From positions 1,488,001 to 1,552,000 of the forward strand of contig NZ_JAUSYH010000001.1 in the NCBI RefSeq assembly GCF_030816715.1: a stretch of 64,000 bases of DNA. The letters run 5' to 3'. Under the pieces are notes generated by a model that saw only the letters and a list, made by a program, of their open reading frames with translations, was not told the origin of the DNA and did no database searches. This document shows positions 52,612 to 61,980 of the stretch, in pieces (within the stretch, counting starts at the first letter, position 1; each line of letters starts with the position of its first letter). Position numbers and translations under genes: made by a program. This stretch comes from Streptomyces achromogenes. GTDB lineage: Bacteria; Actinomycetota; Actinomycetes; Streptomycetales; Streptomycetaceae.

Positions 52612-53273
52612 GGAGGCCGCTGCAGTGGCAGGGCGTTCAGGTGCCGTGGATCACTCCCTGGTCCAGCGAAGGACGCCCCGTAGCCGAGCTCGTGATCAGA
52701 CACGGCATGGGCGGCGTCGGGCTGGGCTATGCGGATGAGGCCGACACCGACCGTCGCTGCGACGTCCTGTGGGTGCGTCACGCTGCCACGCCCGGCGTTG
52801 GCCGTCCTGATCTCCGCAGCATGCACCCGCTGCGCCAGAGACAGGCGATGGTGCACATGCTGTGCCAGGTCTGTGGCACGACCGTCCTGACCCTGGCGGA
52901 CGAGCGCACCCTGTTCCTCATGCACTCCCGGGTCGGCATGCCGATTCGGGAGGGGGAAGTCACGGCCGTCCCGCCCGTGCACCCGGACTGTGCTCGACGA
53001 GCCATTGCTGAATGCCCGCACCTGCGGAGAGGGTGGGTCGCTGCCCACGTACTCAGCGCGCCTCTGTGGGGAGTCGCTGGCGTCGCCTACGAGCCCCGCA
53101 CTCTCACGCCACTGCCCGGGCCGGACGAGGACGGCGGCGGCCTGGAGCACGTGCCGTACGCGGACTCAGAGGGGCTCCGATGGATTCTCGCCGCCCGGCT
53201 ACTCGTGAGCCTGCACGGCATCGAGCTCGTCGACGTCGACGAGCTCGCCAGCCGACACCCCGCCCACCGGTAG
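52608..53273 (+). CDS. Right-end cargo protein with Cys pair
   Basis: 221 aa, ATGA overlap with the peptide gene. It contains MVHMLCQVCGTTVLTLADER and VPPVHPDCARRAIAECPHLR, possibly one zinc site, and GLRWILAARLLVSLHGIELV at the C-terminus. Similar uncharacterised proteins occur in Streptomyces. Last prophage gene before attR. Confidence 0.75.
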   Translation: MRRPLQWQGVQVPWITPWSSEGRPVAELVIRHGMGGVGLGYADEADTDRRCDVLWVRHAATPGVGRPDLRSMHPLRQRQAMVHMLCQVCGTTVLTLADERTLFLMHSRVGMPIREGEVTAVPPVHPDCARRAIAECPHLRRGWVAAHVLSAPLWGVAGVAYEPRTLTPLPGPDEDGGGLEHVPYADSEGLRWILAARLLVSLHGIELVDVDELASRHPAHR

Positions 53274-53389
53274 CGCAGGCCCTCGTTCTCCGCTCCCGGC
53301 CCGAGCGCCGGCCAGGCCGGTAGCGGACCGTCGGCTGCCCTGCGCCCCCGAGTAGGGCAGCCGACACCCAACAGGGGTATTGCTCATCC

Positions 53390-53398
53390 TTCGACGCG
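53390..53398 (+). other. attR core
   Basis: TTCGACGCG, identical to attL. Left of it is phage DNA with an attP arm (AACAGGGGTAT, 53370-53380), right of it the methyltransferase continues in frame. Confidence 0.88.
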
Positions 53399-53734
53399 GC
53401 CGTGCTGTCGCTGGTGCTGTGCAGTGTGCGGGACGTGCCGCGGGCCCTGGCCGAGCTGCGGCGGGTGCTGCGGCCCGGCGGCGAGGTGCGGTTCCTCGAG
53501 CACGGGCCGGGTGGCGGCCCCGCCATGCGGTTCGCCCAGCGCGCGCTGGACCGTACGGTGTGGCCGCACCTGGCCGGCGGCTGCCGGCTCACCCGGGACA
53601 CGGTCGGCGCGCTGCGCGAGGCCCGCTTCGAGCTGGGCCCCTACCGGCGGATGCGGCTGCCGGAGAACGGGCCGCGGCTGCCGTTCTCCTACTGCGTGAC
53701 GGGGACCGCGTGGCGGCCCGGAGCGCCCGGCTGA
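53399..53734 (+). pseudogene. SAM-dependent methyltransferase, 3' part
   Basis: 111 codons plus stop completing the gene split at 15166. It contains SLVLCSVRDVPRALAELRRV and LRPGGEVRFLEHG, the motifs following the SAM site, and a C-terminal WPHLAGGCRLTRDTVGALRE. A GTG at 53402 could start a fragment, but it lacks motif I and would be inactive. Confidence 0.9.
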
Positions 53735-53810
53735 GGCCCGGCCCGCTCGATCGCCCTCCGCGTCACGGGCGGAATCCGTCGCTCGGTCACCCGACGGCTC
53801 ACGGGCTGCG

Positions 53811-54185
53811 TCACCCGCTCCACTCCCGCAGCTCCCGCGCGATGTCGGCCACGGACGCCTCTCCGTTCTTCACCAGCCGGGCCAGGTCACGGACCTGTTC
53901 CGGCGAGGTGACCACCTTCAGGCCGCTGGCCACGAGGTAGGCGTAGGCGACCGCACAGGCGAAGAGCGCGTTGGAGCGTTCCAGGGCCGGGACGTGGATG
54001 AGGAGCTGGAGCAGTGCCGCGGCGCGGGCCGCCGGGTCGTCGTAGACGGGGACGTCGAATATCTCCGCCTGATGGCGTGCCACGGCCGCGACCAGCGCGC
54101 CCCAGTCGGTGACCTGAGGGTCTCCCGGGGTTTTCTGTTCGGCGAGCATGAGGAGCCAGGCGAGGTCGATGCTGAGGTCGCTCAA
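53811..54185 (-). CDS. Degenerate Fic/Doc-family toxin
   Basis: 124 aa with the Fic-like pattern HQAEIFDVPVYDDPAARAAA, then HVPALERSNALFACAVAYAY at the active loop. The expected HxFxDxNxR residues are mostly absent (only the His and one Asn are kept), so AMP- or phosphotransfer is doubtful. It lies 4 bp after the antitoxin gene, a standard toxin-antitoxin layout. Annotated in many Streptomyces as a Fic toxin component. Confidence 0.75.
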   Translation of the reverse strand: MSDLSIDLAWLLMLAEQKTPGDPQVTDWGALVAAVARHQAEIFDVPVYDDPAARAAALLQLLIHVPALERSNALFACAVAYAYLVASGLKVVTSPEQVRDLARLVKNGEASVADIARELREWSG

Positions 54186-54189
54186 GGGT

Positions 54190-54432
54190 TCAGCGGCGAC
54201 CTTCGCGCGTGCCGCCCTCGCGCTCGGCGCCGAACTCCTCGGCGAAGAGCGCCTCGTACTGCTTCATGAAGTCACCGGCGGCCTCGACGAACGTATGGCC
54301 GACCTCTCCGGCATCCTGTCTGACCAGCTCTTCTATATAGCGGTTGACGCTCATGCCGCGGGCGGTGGCGCGCTCGCGGGCGACCTGGGCCGTGCCCTCG
54401 TCGACGCGCACGTTCAGCTGGGTCTTCGCCAT
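54190..54432 (-). CDS. Ribbon-helix-helix antitoxin
   Basis: 80 aa. MAKTQLNVRVDEGTAQVARE and ATARGMSVNRYIEELVRQDA form a ribbon-helix-helix DNA-binding domain; the C-terminal half is acidic (FAEEFGAEREGG) and likely binds the toxin. First gene of the pair, probably autoregulated. Confidence 0.85.
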   Translation of the reverse strand: MAKTQLNVRVDEGTAQVARERATARGMSVNRYIEELVRQDAGEVGHTFVEAAGDFMKQYEALFAEEFGAEREGGTREGRR

Positions 54433-54573
54433 ACCTCGAAGCTAGCGCCGATGTGCTAGCACGGCAAGGGCGGGCCGGAATCGAAAAGTGATACCGGCTG
54501 TGCGGCGCATCACACTACGCTCGGCCGGGCGGTTCACCGACCAGGAGCACGATCACCGAGCGAGGAGGCAGCC

Positions 54574-55443
54574 TTGTCCACACCTGCTGCGCAGCACGCC
54601 CCCGGTCCGGCCCCGGCCGACGGGGTCGCGGCGCGGGCCCGAGGTCTGACCAAGGCGTACGGCTCAGGCGAGACGGCGGTGATCGCCCTCGACTCGGTGG
54701 ACGTGGACATCGCCCGCGGCCGCTTCACCGCCGTCATGGGACCGTCCGGCTCCGGGAAGTCCACGCTGATGCACTGTCTGGCCGGCCTCGACACCGTCTC
54801 GGCCGGTCAGGTGTGGCTCGGCGGCACCGAGATCACCGGGCTGAAGGAACGGGAGCTGACCCGGCTCAGGCGGGACCGGATCGGGTTCATGTTCCAGTCG
54901 TTCAACCTGATCCCGACGCTGAACGCGGTCGAGAACATCACCCTGCCCATGGACATCGCGGGCCACAAGCCCGACCAGAAGTGGCTGGACCAGGTGATCG
55001 ACACGCTCGGCCTGCGGGACCGGCTCGGGCACCGGCCCGCCCAGCTCTCCGGCGGACAGCAGCAGCGGGTGGCCTGCGCCCGGGCGCTCGCCTCCCGTCC
55101 CGAGCTGATCTTCGCCGACGAGCCCACCGGAAACCTCGACTCCCGGGCCGGGCTCGAGGTTCTCGCGTTCCTGCGGCAGGCCGTCGACGACCTCGGTCAG
55201 ACGGTCGTCATGGTCACCCACGACCCGGGCGCCGCCGCCCACTCCGACCTGGTGCTCTTCCTGGCGGACGGCCGGTTGGTGGACCGGATGGAACAGCCTT
55301 CGGCGGACGCCGTGCTGGAACGCATGAAGCGCTTCGACGTGGGCCGCGCCCCTCGGGCGGGCGGCCCCCTCGACGGTACGGCCGACGACGCGTCCGAGGG
55401 CAGGGCCGAAGGCCCTCTCGCCGGCGCCCCCGAGGAGGACTGA
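54574..55443 (+). CDS. ABC transporter ATP-binding protein (MacB/LolD type)
   Basis: 289 aa, TTG start with GAGGAGG upstream. Walker [10 protein letters not shown] 56-64, Q-loop FMFQSFNL, signature LSGGQQQR 158-165, Walker [13 protein letters not shown] 178-189 and H-loop VTHD. The last 50 residues are a low-complexity extension. It drives the FtsX-like permease 4 bp downstream; likely substrate is a peptide, lipid or signal, not determined. Confidence 0.95.
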   Translation: MSTPAAQHAPGPAPADGVAARARGLTKAYGSGETAVIALDSVDVDIARGRFTAVMGPSGSGKSTLMHCLAGLDTVSAGQVWLGGTEITGLKERELTRLRRDRIGFMFQSFNLIPTLNAVENITLPMDIAGHKPDQKWLDQVIDTLGLRDRLGHRPAQLSGGQQQRVACARALASRPELIFADEPTGNLDSRAGLEVLAFLRQAVDDLGQTVVMVTHDPGAAAHSDLVLFLADGRLVDRMEQPSADAVLERMKRFDVGRAPRAGGPLDGTADDASEGRAEGPLAGAPEED

Positions 55444-55447
55444 CCCG

Positions 55448-58015
55448 GTGCTGAAGGCGACCCTCAGAAGTTTCCTGGCGCACAAGGGGCGGCTGCTGCT
55501 GTCCGCCCTCGCCGTCGTCCTGTCGGTGGCGTTCGTGGCCGGCAGCCTGATCTTCTCCGACACGGTGACGCGCACTTTCGACCGGCTCTTCGCGTCCACG
55601 TCGGCGGACGTGACGGTGGAACCCGCCGACGACCTGAGCTCCTCCGTGCCGACCGGCGCGGTCCAGACCGTCCCCGCATCCCTCGCCGGCCGGCTGGCCC
55701 GGGTCGAGGGGGTCGCGTCCACCCACGCGGACGTGAGCGTTCAGAACATCACCGTCGTCGACGGCGACAACGAGTCGGTCGGTCCGACCACCGGCGCGCC
55801 CACCGTGGCCACCGACTGGTACGTCACCGACCGCAGCCCGGTGAAGCTGACCTCCGGACACGCCCCACGCGGCGCCGCCGAGGCCATGCTCGACGCCGAC
55901 ACCGCCGACAAGAAGCACGTGCGGATCGGCGACACCCTGACGGTGATGGCCCAGCCTGGCTCGTTCAAGGTGAAGGTCGTCGGGATCGCCACCTTCACCA
56001 CCACCAACCCCGGCGCGGCCCTGGTCTACCTCGACCCGCGCACCGCCGCCGCCCAGCTCCTCGGGTCGGCGGACAAGGCGACCGCCATCTCCGTCGACGC
56101 GGCCCCGGGGGTGAACGACGCGGTGCTCGAGCGGCGCGTCTCCGCCGCGCTCGGCGCGGGGCGGTACGACGTGCAGACCGCCGAGGAGCGGGCGAAGTCG
56201 TCGGCCGAGGCCCTGGGCGGATTCCTCGACGTCATCAAGTACGTGATGCTCGGCTTCGCCGGGATCGCCGTCCTGGTCGGCGTGTTCCTCATCGTCAACA
56301 CGTTCTCCATGCTGATCGCCCAGCGCACCCGTGAGCTGGGCCTGCTGCGCGCCCTGGGCGCCGACCGCCGCCAGGTGCGGCGCTCGGTCCTCACCGAGGC
56401 GGTGCTGCTCGGGCTCGTCGGCTCCACGCTCGGGCTGGCCGCGGGCATCGGTCTCGCGGCCGGGCTGATCAAGCTCATGGGCGCGTTCGGCATGAACCTC
56501 AAGACCACCGAGATGGTCGTCGGCTGGGCGACTCCGGTGTCGGCGTACGTCGTCGGCGTCGGCGTCACCTTCGTCGCCGCGTATCTCCCGGCCCGCCGTG
56601 CGGCCGGCGTGTCCCCGATGGCGGCCCTCGCGGACGCGGACATCGCGGGAGTGGGCCGCCCGCTGAAGACACGCGCCGTGGTCGGCGCGGTCGTCGGCGC
56701 GCTGGGCGTGGCCGCGCTCGCCGGCTGCGCGGCCTCGTCGACGACGTCGTCCGCGGCGTCCCTGCTGGGCCTGGGCGTCGTCCTCACCCTGGTCGCCACC
56801 GTCATCGCGGGCCCGCTCCTGGTCCGCCCGGTGATCCGGGTCCTCGGCGGCGCCTTCCCCGCGCTGTTCGGCTCCGTCGGCCGGATGAGCCAGCGCAACG
56901 CGCTGCGCAACCCGCGCCGCACGGGAGCCACCGCCGCCGCGCTGATGGTGGGCCTCGCGCTGGTGGGCGGGATGTCCGTGGCGAGCGCCTCGATGTCCAA
57001 GTCGTTCGACCAGCAGATCGACAAAACGCTCGGCGCCGACTTCGTCGTCCAGAACGCCAACTTCACGCCGTTCTCCCAGGAGGTCACGGACGCGGTGCGC
57101 GGCACCGAGGGCGTCGGCCTCGTGGTGCGGCAGCGGTTCGCCCCGCTCGCCGTGCGGCTGCCCGACGGCAAGCGCGTCGAGACGACCGCCGCCGGCTACG
57201 ACGACCGGGTCGACGACGTGGCGCACATCCCCTACGCCGAGGGGAACACGGCGGCCGCGCTGGCCGACGGCGCGCTCGGCATGGACGTCGACTTCGCGAA
57301 GGAGCACGGCGTGCGGCTGGGCAGCGTGCTGCCGGTGGAGTTCCCCGGCGGCCGGACGACGTCGCTGAAGGTCGGCGCGCTCACCGACCAGGAGACGGGT
57401 GACGGCTTCGGCATGCAGGGCGGGCTGTTCCTCGGCATCGCCGCCGTCGAGAAGTACGTGCCCGGCGGGCAGGACTCCGCCCTGTACGTGAACGCCGGCT
57501 CCGGCACGAGCGGCGAGCAGCTGCGCCCCCGGCTGGAGAAGACGCTGGACGCGTATCCGCAGGTCCAGGCGCGCGACCAGGCCGACTACAAGAAGCTGGT
57601 GCACGACCAGATCGCCGTACTGCTGTACCTGGTCTACGCGCTGCTCGGGCTGGCCATCGTCATCGCGGTGCTCGGCGTGGTCAACACGCTGGCGCTGTCG
57701 GTGGTGGAGCGGACCCGGGAGATCGGGCTGCTGCGCGCCATCGGGCTCGGCCGGCGGCAGCTGCGCCGGATGATCCGGCTGGAGTCGGTGGTGATCGCGG
57801 TGTTCGGCGCGGTGCTGGGGCTCGCGCTCGGACTGGTCTGGGGCGTGTGCATCCAGCAGGTGCTGGAGTTGCAGGGGATGAAGGCCTTCGCCGTTCCGTG
57901 GGGCACGATCGTCGCGGTGGTCGTCGGCTCGGCGGTCGTCGGCGTCGTGGCGGCGATGCTGCCGGCCCTGCGGGCGTCCCGGATGAACGTGCTGGCGGCG
58001 ATCGCGCACGAGTGA
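55448..58015 (+). CDS. ABC transporter permease, FtsX/MacB type
   Basis: 855 aa, GTG start. An N-terminal helix (about 14-40) is followed by a MacB-like periplasmic domain (about 45-240), three FtsX helices (about 260-390), a helix pair near 415-465, a second start-type helix at about 495-520 with another extracytoplasmic domain (to about 710), and three further FtsX helices (about 720-845). RTRELGLLRALGADRRQVRR and its C-terminal copy RTREIGLLRAIGLGRRQLRR mark the two duplicated halves. Confidence 0.94.
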   Translation: MLKATLRSFLAHKGRLLLSALAVVLSVAFVAGSLIFSDTVTRTFDRLFASTSADVTVEPADDLSSSVPTGAVQTVPASLAGRLARVEGVASTHADVSVQNITVVDGDNESVGPTTGAPTVATDWYVTDRSPVKLTSGHAPRGAAEAMLDADTADKKHVRIGDTLTVMAQPGSFKVKVVGIATFTTTNPGAALVYLDPRTAAAQLLGSADKATAISVDAAPGVNDAVLERRVSAALGAGRYDVQTAEERAKSSAEALGGFLDVIKYVMLGFAGIAVLVGVFLIVNTFSMLIAQRTRELGLLRALGADRRQVRRSVLTEAVLLGLVGSTLGLAAGIGLAAGLIKLMGAFGMNLKTTEMVVGWATPVSAYVVGVGVTFVAAYLPARRAAGVSPMAALADADIAGVGRPLKTRAVVGAVVGALGVAALAGCAASSTTSSAASLLGLGVVLTLVATVIAGPLLVRPVIRVLGGAFPALFGSVGRMSQRNALRNPRRTGATAAALMVGLALVGGMSVASASMSKSFDQQIDKTLGADFVVQNANFTPFSQEVTDAVRGTEGVGLVVRQRFAPLAVRLPDGKRVETTAAGYDDRVDDVAHIPYAEGNTAAALADGALGMDVDFAKEHGVRLGSVLPVEFPGGRTTSLKVGALTDQETGDGFGMQGGLFLGIAAVEKYVPGGQDSALYVNAGSGTSGEQLRPRLEKTLDAYPQVQARDQADYKKLVHDQIAVLLYLVYALLGLAIVIAVLGVVNTLALSVVERTREIGLLRAIGLGRRQLRRMIRLESVVIAVFGAVLGLALGLVWGVCIQQVLELQGMKAFAVPWGTIVAVVVGSAVVGVVAAMLPALRASRMNVLAAIAHE

Positions 58016-58092
58016 CGCCGCGGGCCGCCCCGGAGCGCGTCCGGATCCTGGAATCCCGGGTCCGGGCGCGTCGTCCGTGATGGGATCGCCGT

Positions 58093-58554
58093 ATGTCTGA
58101 TCTGCGTATACGGGCGGCGACGCCCGAGGACCTGGACGCCGTGCTGGCCTTCTGGAAGGCCGCCGCCGAGGGCACGAGCATCAGCGACGACCGCAGCGGG
58201 GTGGAACGGCTCGTCGCCCGCGATCCCGAGGCGCTGATCCTCGCCGAGCAGGACGGCGAGGAGGGCGCCGAACGGGACGGCGCGCAGGGCGTCGAGCTCG
58301 TCGGCACGGTGATCGCCGGGTTCGACGGGTGGCGGTGTCATCTGTACCGGCTGGCGGTGCACCCGGAGCGCCGCCGTCAGGGCATCGGCACGTCGCTGCT
58401 CGCGGCCGCGGAGGAGCGGTTCGCGCGGCTGGGCGGGCGGCGCGGGGACGCGATGGTGCTCACCGGCAACGAGACGGCACATCATGCCTGGCGCGCCGCG
58501 GGGTACGCGCCCGAGGAGAAGTGGCGGCGCTGGGTCAAGCCGCTCACCGGCTGA
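58093..58554 (+). CDS. GNAT-family N-acetyltransferase
   Basis: 153 aa. It begins MSDLRIRAATPEDLDAVLAF, and the acetyl-CoA motif A is LAVHPERRRQGIGTSLLAAA (about 96-115). The C-terminus HHAWRAAGYAPEEKWRRWVK is typical of single-domain GNATs. Substrate unknown. Confidence 0.92.
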   Translation: MSDLRIRAATPEDLDAVLAFWKAAAEGTSISDDRSGVERLVARDPEALILAEQDGEEGAERDGAQGVELVGTVIAGFDGWRCHLYRLAVHPERRRQGIGTSLLAAAEERFARLGGRRGDAMVLTGNETAHHAWRAAGYAPEEKWRRWVKPLTG

Positions 58555-58772
58555 CCCGGCCCGCCCGGACCACTTTGCCGATCCTTTACCCTTGGGGGTC
58601 GTGCGGATCACCCGCACGGTCCCCGACGACCTCATGAAAGGTGTGAGCGTCCGCCCATGGGCGAGCCTCCCCGCACCCGTTCCCGTGCACGCTCGGGAAC
58701 CCGCGCGCGTTCCCGCGCCCGTTGTCGCGCGCTCCGTCCCGCCCTGCCCGATCCTGGGACGGAGGAGACCCG

Positions 58773-60110
58773 ATGACCGAAGTGCTGCTGCTCCTGGTGG
58801 CGATCCTGCTGTCGTTCGCGTGCGGCGCCTTCGTCGCCGCCGAGTTCTCGTTGACCACGGTCGAGCGCAGCGAGCTGGAGCGGGCGGTGGAGCGCGGCGA
58901 ACGCGGCGCGGCCGGGGCGCTGAAGGCGGTGCGCAACCTCACCTTCCAGCTCTCCGGGGCCCAGCTCGGCATCACCGTCACCAACCTGGTGGTCGGCATG
59001 CTGTCCGAGCCGTCGATCGCCCGGCTGATCGCCGGGCCGCTGGAATCGCTCGGTCTGTCCGACTCCACGTCGAGCTCCGTCGCGCTGGTGCTGGGCACGG
59101 CCCTGTCGACCGTGTTCCTCATGGTCGTCGGCGAGCTGGTGCCGAAGAACTGGGCGATCTCCTCCCCGCTCGCGGTGGCCAAGAGCGTGGGCAACGGGCA
59201 GCGCTGGTTCAGCGCCGCCTTCCGGCCCTTCATCAGTCACCTCAACGACACCGCGAACCGCATCGTGCGCCGCTTCGGCGTGGAACCCACCGAGGAGCTC
59301 GCCGCCGCCCGCGGTCCCCAGGAGCTCGCGGCCCTGGCCCGGCACTCCGCGCGGGAGGGCGCCCTGGAGGCGGACACCGCGGAGCTGTTCGTGCGGACAC
59401 TGAACCTGGCCGACCTCATGGCGGAGAACGTGATGACCCCGCGCGTGCAGGTCATCGCCCTCGACGCGACGGCGACCTGCGAGGACGTCGCCAACGCGAC
59501 CCGGGCGACGGGCCTGTCCCGTTTCCCCGTGTACCGCGGGAACCTCGACTCCGTGGTCGGGACCGCGCACATCAAGGACGCGCTGGCGGTGCCCGCCGGG
59601 CGACGCGCGCGCGTGCCCGTCGCCGAGATCATGCGCGACCCCCTCCTCGTCCCCGAGTCGCTCACCGTGGACCGGCTGCTGGACCGGCTGTCCGGCAAGC
59701 GGACGATGGCCGTCGTCATCGACGAGTACGGCGGCACCGCGGGCGTGGCGACGCTGGAGGACATCGTGGAGGAGGTCGTCGGCGAGGTCCGCGACGAACA
59801 CGACCCGCACGAGACGCCGGAACTGGCGCACGCGGGCACCGACGACGACGGCCGCGCCCTGTACTCGGCCGACGGCGCCGCCCGCACCGACCAGCTCGCG
59901 CGCGTCGGCCTGCACGCGCCCGAGGGACCGTACGAGACGCTGGCCGGGCTCGTCGCCACCGAGCTGGGCCGGATACCGGCCGTCGGCGACACCGTCGAGA
60001 TCACCGGGTGGCGGATGGACGTGGTGGACGCCTCCGGCCGCCGGGCCGCGCGCGTGCTGCTGCACGCCCCGCTCGCAGACGCCACCCGCGTGGAAGGGAC
60101 CGCACAGTGA
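58773..60110 (+). CDS. CNNM/CorC-family membrane protein
   Basis: 445 aa. A CNNM transmembrane domain (about 1-190; FVAAEFSLTTVERSELERAV, GELVPKNWAIS) is followed by tandem CBS domains (about 200-345; VMTPRVQVIALD, VVIDEYGGTAGVATLEDIVE) and a C-terminal CorC_HlyC domain. Members are implicated in Mg2+ or other cation transport. GGAGGAG precedes the ATG; coupled to the next, paralogous gene. Confidence 0.93.
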   Translation: MTEVLLLLVAILLSFACGAFVAAEFSLTTVERSELERAVERGERGAAGALKAVRNLTFQLSGAQLGITVTNLVVGMLSEPSIARLIAGPLESLGLSDSTSSSVALVLGTALSTVFLMVVGELVPKNWAISSPLAVAKSVGNGQRWFSAAFRPFISHLNDTANRIVRRFGVEPTEELAAARGPQELAALARHSAREGALEADTAELFVRTLNLADLMAENVMTPRVQVIALDATATCEDVANATRATGLSRFPVYRGNLDSVVGTAHIKDALAVPAGRRARVPVAEIMRDPLLVPESLTVDRLLDRLSGKRTMAVVIDEYGGTAGVATLEDIVEEVVGEVRDEHDPHETPELAHAGTDDDGRALYSADGAARTDQLARVGLHAPEGPYETLAGLVATELGRIPAVGDTVEITGWRMDVVDASGRRAARVLLHAPLADATRVEGTAQ

Positions 60111-61120
60111 CCGCCGTCCAGTTGCTCATCGGGCTGGCGACACTCGTCGTCAACGCGTTCTTCGTCGGCGCCGAGTTCGCGCTGATCTCGGTCCGTCGCT
60201 CCCAGATCGAGCCGTACGCCGAACAGGGCGACCGGCGCGGGCGCAGCGTGCTGTGGGGACTGGAGCACGTGTCCGCGCTGATGGCCGCGGCGCAGCTCGG
60301 CATCACACTGTGCACGCTGGTCCTCGGCGTGGTCGCCGAGCCGGCCATCGCGCACCTGCTGGAGCCGGTGTTCCACGCGGTCGGAGTGCCCGAGGGCGCC
60401 GGACACGCGGTGTCCTTCGTGATCGCGCTGGCCGCCGCCACCTATCTGCACATGCTGCTCGGCGAGATGGTGCCGAAGAACATCGCGCTCGCCGAGCCGG
60501 TGCGCAGCGCCCTGCTGCTGGGGCCTCCGCTGGTCACGCTCGCCCGGGCGCTGCGGCCGGTCATCTTCGCGATCAACGCCTTCGCCAACGGGCTGCTGAA
60601 GCTGCTGCGGATCGAGACGAAGAACGAGGTCACCGCGACTTTCTCGGACGCGGAGCTGGCGCAGATCGTCCGGGACGCCGGCGAGGCCGGCCTCATCGAC
60701 GACCGTGCCCAGGAACGTCTGCACGACGCGCTGGAGCTGGGCCGCCGACCGGTGCGGGACGTCGTCCTGCCGCTGGAACGCGTCGTCTACGCGCGCGTGG
60801 GCGTCACTCCGGAGGGGCTGGAGCAACTGGCGGCGGAGACCGGGTTCTCCCGTTTCCCCGTGGTGGACGAGGGTCGCCGGATCGTCGGCTACCTGCATGT
60901 GAAGGACGCGCTGGACGCCTCACCGCGGGACCTGGCGTTCGCGCTGCGGGACATGCGGCCCATCGCGCGGGTACGGGAGGCGACGCCGCTGGACGACGTG
61001 CTCACCGCGATGCGGGGCAGCCGGACGCATCTGGCGGCCGTGCTCGGCTCCGACGGCAGGCTGGCCGGCCTGGTCACCATGGAGGACGTGCTCCAGGAGC
61101 TGTTCGGACAGCGGGCGTAG
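60107..61120 (+). CDS. CNNM-family membrane protein, shorter paralogue
   Basis: 337 aa, GTGA overlap. Same CNNM domain (FVGAEFALISVRRSQIEPYA, GEMVPKNIALAEP) and CBS pair (LPLERVVYARVGV, VLGSDGRLAGLVTMEDVLQE), but it ends without the CorC domain. Probably a heteromeric partner of the upstream protein. Confidence 0.93.
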   Translation: MTAVQLLIGLATLVVNAFFVGAEFALISVRRSQIEPYAEQGDRRGRSVLWGLEHVSALMAAAQLGITLCTLVLGVVAEPAIAHLLEPVFHAVGVPEGAGHAVSFVIALAAATYLHMLLGEMVPKNIALAEPVRSALLLGPPLVTLARALRPVIFAINAFANGLLKLLRIETKNEVTATFSDAELAQIVRDAGEAGLIDDRAQERLHDALELGRRPVRDVVLPLERVVYARVGVTPEGLEQLAAETGFSRFPVVDEGRRIVGYLHVKDALDASPRDLAFALRDMRPIARVREATPLDDVLTAMRGSRTHLAAVLGSDGRLAGLVTMEDVLQELFGQRA

Positions 61121-61190
61121 CCGTCCGTCGGCCTCGGGCGGCATCCGACCGACCGACGGGTATGAGACTCGGGCTACCATCGGTGTCGCC

Positions 61191-61976
61191 ATGCAGACGA
61201 ACACGATTCCCCCGTACTCCAGTTTGGTCGCCGTCGGCGACTCCTTCACCGAGGGCATGTCGGACCTGCTGCCCGACGGCTCCTACCGAGGCTGGGCCGA
61301 CCTCCTCGCCGCGCGGATGGCGGCCCGCACCCCCGGCTTCCGCTACGCCAACCTGGCGGTGCGCGGCAAGCTGATCGGGCAGATCGTCGAGGAACAGGTG
61401 CCGGTGGCCGCCGCGATGGGCGCCGACGTGATCACCCTGGTCGGCGGCCTGAACGACACCCTGCGCCCCAAGTGCGACATGGGCCGGGTCAAAGGCCTGC
61501 TGACCGAGGCGGTGGAGCAGCTGGCCCCGTCCTGCAAGCAGCTCGTGCTGATGCGCAGTCCGGGCCGGCAGGGGCCCGTCCTCGAGCGGTTCCGGGCGCG
61601 CATGGAGGAGCTGTTCGTGTGCGTCGAGGAGCTGGCGGAGCGGCACGGCGCGCTCGTCGCCGACCTGTACGGCGCTCCCTCGCTCAGCGACCCGCGCATG
61701 TGGGACGTCGACCGGCTGCACCTGACGCCGGAGGGCCACCGCCGGGTCGCCGAGGCGGTCTGGCAGACCCTCGGGCACCAGGCCGAGGACGCCGACTGGC
61801 ACCTGCCGATGCCGGCCACCCTGCCCCCGGGCTGGGCAGCCCGGCGCGTCGCGGACGCCCGGTTCGCCCGGCAGTACCTGCTGCCGTGGATAGGCCGCAG
61901 GCTGACGGGCCGGTCCTCCGGGGACGGCCTGCCGCCCAAGCGCCCCGACCTCCTGCCGTACGAGAGCCAGGCGTAG
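61191..61976 (+). CDS. SGNH/GDSL hydrolase
   Basis: 261 aa. Block I VAVGDSFTEGMSD contains the nucleophile serine, block III GGLNDTL the Asn and block V DVDRLHLTPEG the Asp/His. No signal peptide, so cytoplasmic. Substrate not determined. Confidence 0.93.
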   Translation: MQTNTIPPYSSLVAVGDSFTEGMSDLLPDGSYRGWADLLAARMAARTPGFRYANLAVRGKLIGQIVEEQVPVAAAMGADVITLVGGLNDTLRPKCDMGRVKGLLTEAVEQLAPSCKQLVLMRSPGRQGPVLERFRARMEELFVCVEELAERHGALVADLYGAPSLSDPRMWDVDRLHLTPEGHRRVAEAVWQTLGHQAEDADWHLPMPATLPPGWAARRVADARFARQYLLPWIGRRLTGRSSGDGLPPKRPDLLPYESQA

Positions 61977-61980
61977 GCGG

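Larger units (their letters stand above)
15158..53398. mobile_element. Integrated siphovirus-type prophage (about 38.2 kb)
   Basis: Bounded by TTCGACGCG direct repeats. It contains serine integrase, divergent repressor/Cro switch, early genes, HNH, terminase, portal, MuF-like, scaffold, coat, connectors, tail tube, tail chaperones, tape measure, tail tip/fibre, endolysin and holin in the usual order, all rightward except the lysogeny genes and one right-end regulator. No disrupted structural gene was seen, so it may be inducible. No DNA polymerase or tail sheath was recognised, consistent with a host-replicated, non-contractile-tailed phage. Confidence 0.96.

Noticed and set aside
15213..53273. 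Integrative conjugative element instead of a phage
   Set aside because: No Tra/FtsK-type transfer gene; full head, tail and lysis modules are present.
55214..58009. Minus-strand 931-codon open frame
   Set aside because: Mirror of the ABC permease; composition is His/Arg/Asp-rich with no domain.
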